A stretch of DNA of 64,000 nt from Ottelia alismoides (lineage: Eukaryota; Streptophyta; Magnoliopsida; Alismatales; Hydrocharitaceae): positions 992,001-1,056,000 of the forward strand of contig JAZKJV010001865.1 in assembly GCA_037367405.1 (NCBI GenBank), given 5' to 3'. Position numbers and translations under genes: made by a program. Below, piece by piece: positions 61,202 through 64,000 of the stretch. The notes under the pieces were generated by a model, which was given only the letters and a program-made list of their open reading frames with translations, ran no database searches and was not told the origin of the DNA. Each line of letters begins with the position of its first letter. The first letter of the stretch is position 1.

Positions 61202-62489
61202 CGCTCCTAATAATATATTTATTTATTTATTTATGAAAATTTCTTATTTCAGATAATCCTCATTAAACCCACTCAATATTATACTCAATAATAACCTGTA
61301 AAATATCATGGATTGGATCCATGATCAAGATATTGTGCTTGCAGTTGGACACATATTGTATGTGGTTGAAATGTGCATGTTTCCTCATAGTAATGAGGAA
61401 TGACAATTAAATAGACAATAGGACAACAACCTAGAGTTTGTGTGTCTCTATAGTCTTGATCTCCCATCGAATGTGCTTTGAAAGTAGCATGTCGATGATG
61501 ATCGTAACTGTGAAATAATCCTTATAAATCTAGAAAGATGTTTTGGCTTACAAATGTGCTCTGAACATTTAATCATGAATGACATGGTTCACTGCATTAT
61601 ACAGATTGGTGGCTCAATATGACAAGATGTACTCAAAATATTTGAGTAACTACCTGAACCAAAAGTCTTTAAGAGTTGGATGTAGATATGATGAGTGTCA
61701 TCATTCTACTGTATATACTCAAGTCATTCATGAAGCTTCATAATATTCATATTGTATGAATTGAATAAAGCATATGTAAATGTTGAAATACTCTTATATT
61801 GGAATCTTTTGAATTCAACACAAGAGATCCTTAGTCTTAAGCAATGGTTGTTTATAGATGAAGGGAGCACAGTGAAAGCATGGGTCTGGCCCAAGTAAGA
61901 AGGAAAGACAAAGAGTTGATTGTACGTCTATGGTTTTCATACATATGACATCCAAAGAGTTGTATGAATGATGATATTGCAACAAGCCGATGTATTGATA
62001 GTATGACTATCTAGACTATCTAAGATCCTTAGGGAAGGACTCTGATAGTGCATCAACATATTATACATCTACATATAATCATTTAAATTGATTTGCTTAT
62101 TTGATAAGATCAAAGTCTAGTAATTGTATCAAACTCTTCTATTAACACTTGCAATTGGACGCATATGTTTAAGAAGACTGGAAAATTTGATCTTAAGGTT
62201 GGTGACAATCTCTATTGGATAGATAGACTTCATATTTTCACTAGGAGGTCCCTTAGTCTTAGAAAATGTCTCTAAGACCTAGATATTAGTATACACTCAT
62301 TGTTTATTTCTAAATGTTGGAAATAAACATGAAGTCTGGAAAAGACCTATCAAAAAGAGTTACGATGAATATATTTCAGATAGTATTCTGACATTTATAG
62401 GACTCTACTAAATTAGAAAATTAATGAATGGTTCATTAACATTTCTAATACTGAAAATTAAACCTTAAAAGATCAATAGCAGGATAAGA

Positions 62490-63340
62490 TCATTTGACAA
62501 TGATTTGACATCAAGCCTTAGACATAATTCTGTTCATGAGATCAATCAACTAGTAAGAGATGAAGCTTTAGAATGCCTGAAATTTCAAATATTATAGACT
62601 TGTGAATATTGTATTCAAAGAAAAATGTCTAATACACTCCTCTCTGAGAATGGTGTATGTTGTCAATTGATTCAAGATCTCATACATATGATGTATGTGG
62701 ATCATATGTATCATAATAAACATTGATGATAAGTGATATCATTCGATGATATTTGTGATATGAGATTTCTTCCTTTAACCTTAGAAAGCTTTGAAATGTT
62801 CAAAGATTTCACATCTTTTGGTTTAGAACCAAAGTCTGAAGGAAGATGAAATGAATTTGATCTAACCAAGGTAGCAAGCACCTATTAGATTAATTTAATG
62901 AATACCTTATGGAGATAGAATACCATTCCTATGTCACTCCTCCTAATACACCTAAACTCAATAGAATTGTAAGGAGATGCAATTGGATCAGGTGTGATAT
63001 GATTGGATCAATGATGAATATTAGCATAATTACCTCTTAGTTTCCAGGAATATATGTAGTAGAGACTACTATATATATCCTTAATAAGATTCCATGCAAA
63101 TCTTAACCTGAACATCCTCATACGCTATGGTTTCGAACCTAGCCTAGTATTGGACACTTGAGGATTTAGGGTTGCTTGGTCAATAACTTTGTCATGGATG
63201 CAAGTAAGCTAGGATCTAGCACCAAAGAGTGTTGCTTCATAAAGAAAAAAAAAGGATGGTATTGGATACCTACTTTATAACCTTGATATTCTTAAAAGAT
63301 TTCATCTCTAAGGATATGAATCTTAGAGGATGACTCTCTT
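62490..63340 (+). pseudogene. Gag-pre-integrase and integrase remnant, copia C
   Basis: VHEINQLVRDEALECLKFQI then a stop, TCEYCIQRKMSNTLLSENGV (about 62535-62655) and QDLIHM. HLRI-like and GYLLYNLDILK-like sequence (about 63155-63300) follows in other frames. The core is mostly missing, as in copies A and B. Confidence 0.75.
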
Positions 63341-63476
63341 GAGAATCAAGATGAAAATTAAGTGAAGGAACTCATTTAATCTTGAGAATATAATGAGGCT
63401 CCGAAATCGGAAACTAATAGGACTATTAAAGATGAAACACTCAGACCTCTTCAAATGAGTTGAGGATGGATTCCAT

Positions 63477-64000
63477 GTGTCAGTTAAGTCTGACAATGAT
63501 CTTACTTCATATGATGAAGCTTCTGAAGATCATGACATGGAAAGATGGATGTTAGCAATAAAGTCTAAAGTAGACTTCATATACAAGTGTTGTCTATGGA
63601 CCCTTGAGGATCCACCTATAACGGTAAGACTCGTTAGGTGTATATGGATCTTCAAGAGAAAGAGGGAACCTGATGAGAAGGGAGGGACCTTCAAAGCACG
63701 GCTCGTATTCTCAAGATACACACAAAAATAAGACATGTTGCGATTTAGATTATTGCTAACTACTGCTACACAACTGGACTATGATATCTTCAATATGGAA
63801 GTTAAGATTACATTCCTCTGTGAATTCCTCATCAAGGATATTCATATGAAGTAGCCCCATGGCTTCATGGATGAGGAATGCAAGGTGTGAATGCTTAAGA
63901 AACTCCATATATGGACTCAAATATGGTTCTTATAGTTGAAACATGATATTTTTACGAAATTATAAATGTAATGATTTCAGATAGAATATTGATAAACCAT
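63477..64000 (+). pseudogene. Reverse transcriptase remnant, copia C (cut by the window end)
   Basis: The frame 63477-63731 reads EDHDMERWMLAIKSKVDF, LWTLEDPP, then CIWIFKRKREPDEKGGTFKA and RLVFSRYTQK. This is the N-terminal copia RT signature ('W..AM..E…VW.L…P…I..KWIFK.K…G….KARLVAKGY.Q'). Downstream a frameshift follows, and KKLHIWTQIWF-like sequence near 63895-63930 replaces 'IYGLKQA'. The catalytic DD lies beyond the window. Confidence 0.87.

Larger units (their letters stand above)
59647..61205. other. Unclassified, GC-richer segment
   Basis: No match to the repeats seen in this window. It contains several CACGTG or near-CACGTG motifs (about 59707, 59763, 61019), a GA/GT microsatellite, a TAA run (61043-61065) and a 12-bp inverted repeat. 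The longest frames (59794-60075 plus, 93 codons; 60562-61197 minus, 211 codons) are low in known motifs. The latter is largely translated simple repeat. It could be a promoter/leader part of an LTR not otherwise represented, or a decayed host segment. I cannot assign it. Confidence 0.35.
61206..64000 (+). mobile_element. Ty1/copia retrotransposon C, 5'-truncated, runs off the window
   Basis: From about 61230 it is collinear with 22710 onward of copia A and 31860 onward of copia B. LTR, primer site and leader are absent. It begins within a TTTA-rich simple repeat (about 61212-61235), at the place where the other copies carry TG/TA repeats. gag traces lie at about 61590-62010. Confidence 0.82.

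Overview
This 64-kb window looks like intergenic nuclear DNA from a flowering plant with a large, transposon-rich genome. It is AT-rich, and nearly all of it can be assigned to LTR retrotransposons. Three primer-binding sites fit plant tRNA-Asp (TGGCGCCGTTGCCGGGGA type, Athila-like Ty3/gypsy). Two fit initiator tRNA-Met (TGGTATCAGAGCC type, Ty1/copia). I find no intact host gene, tRNA, rRNA or CRISPR array. No species can be named; a monocot is possible but unproven.

Layout. (1) 1-1183: U3 half of an Athila-type LTR, interrupted by the next element. (2) 1184-18879: a decayed Athila-like Ty3/gypsy element with 5' LTR, PBS, a 2.6-kb tandem duplication that copies the LTR end, PBS and leader, then gag, protease, RT, RNase H and integrase remnants full of stops, a structured 3' region and a truncated 3' LTR. 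(3) 18880-37674: two decayed head-to-tail Ty1/copia elements (A and B) joined by a chimeric double LTR. (4) 37675-42007: Athila-type LTR sequence on the minus strand. (5) 42008-42419 and 56758-56850: about 500 bp of unclassified DNA split by an insertion. (6) 42420-56757: a complete 14.3-kb non-autonomous retrotransposon (LARD type) with 3.93-kb LTRs that differ little, a GAAGG target-site duplication, PBS and polypurine tract, but no gag or pol. (7) 56851-59646: a minus-strand LTR of the same subfamily as the LARD. (8) 59647-61205: the least repeat-like stretch, unclassified. (9) 61206-64000: a third copia copy (C), truncated at its 5' side in an AT/TTTA simple repeat and running off the window.

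The most notable feature is the inside of the LARD. It keeps the Athila leader and 3' region, but the coding part is replaced by about 2 kb containing a tandem array of hairpin modules (about 48690-49830). In these modules the loops are conserved while the stem arms change and still pair, the signature of a structured RNA. Downstream lies a series of five inverted repeats (50293-50857) whose right arms repeat 13 bases of the element's own polypurine tract (AAGTATAGGGGGG). The same five-part series, in the same order and at similar spacing, is present in the decayed Athila element (15848-16400). A plausible reading is that the LARD carries only the RNA signals needed to be packaged and copied by the proteins of an autonomous Athila relative. 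That role is inference; the structures and the conservation are visible in the sequence.
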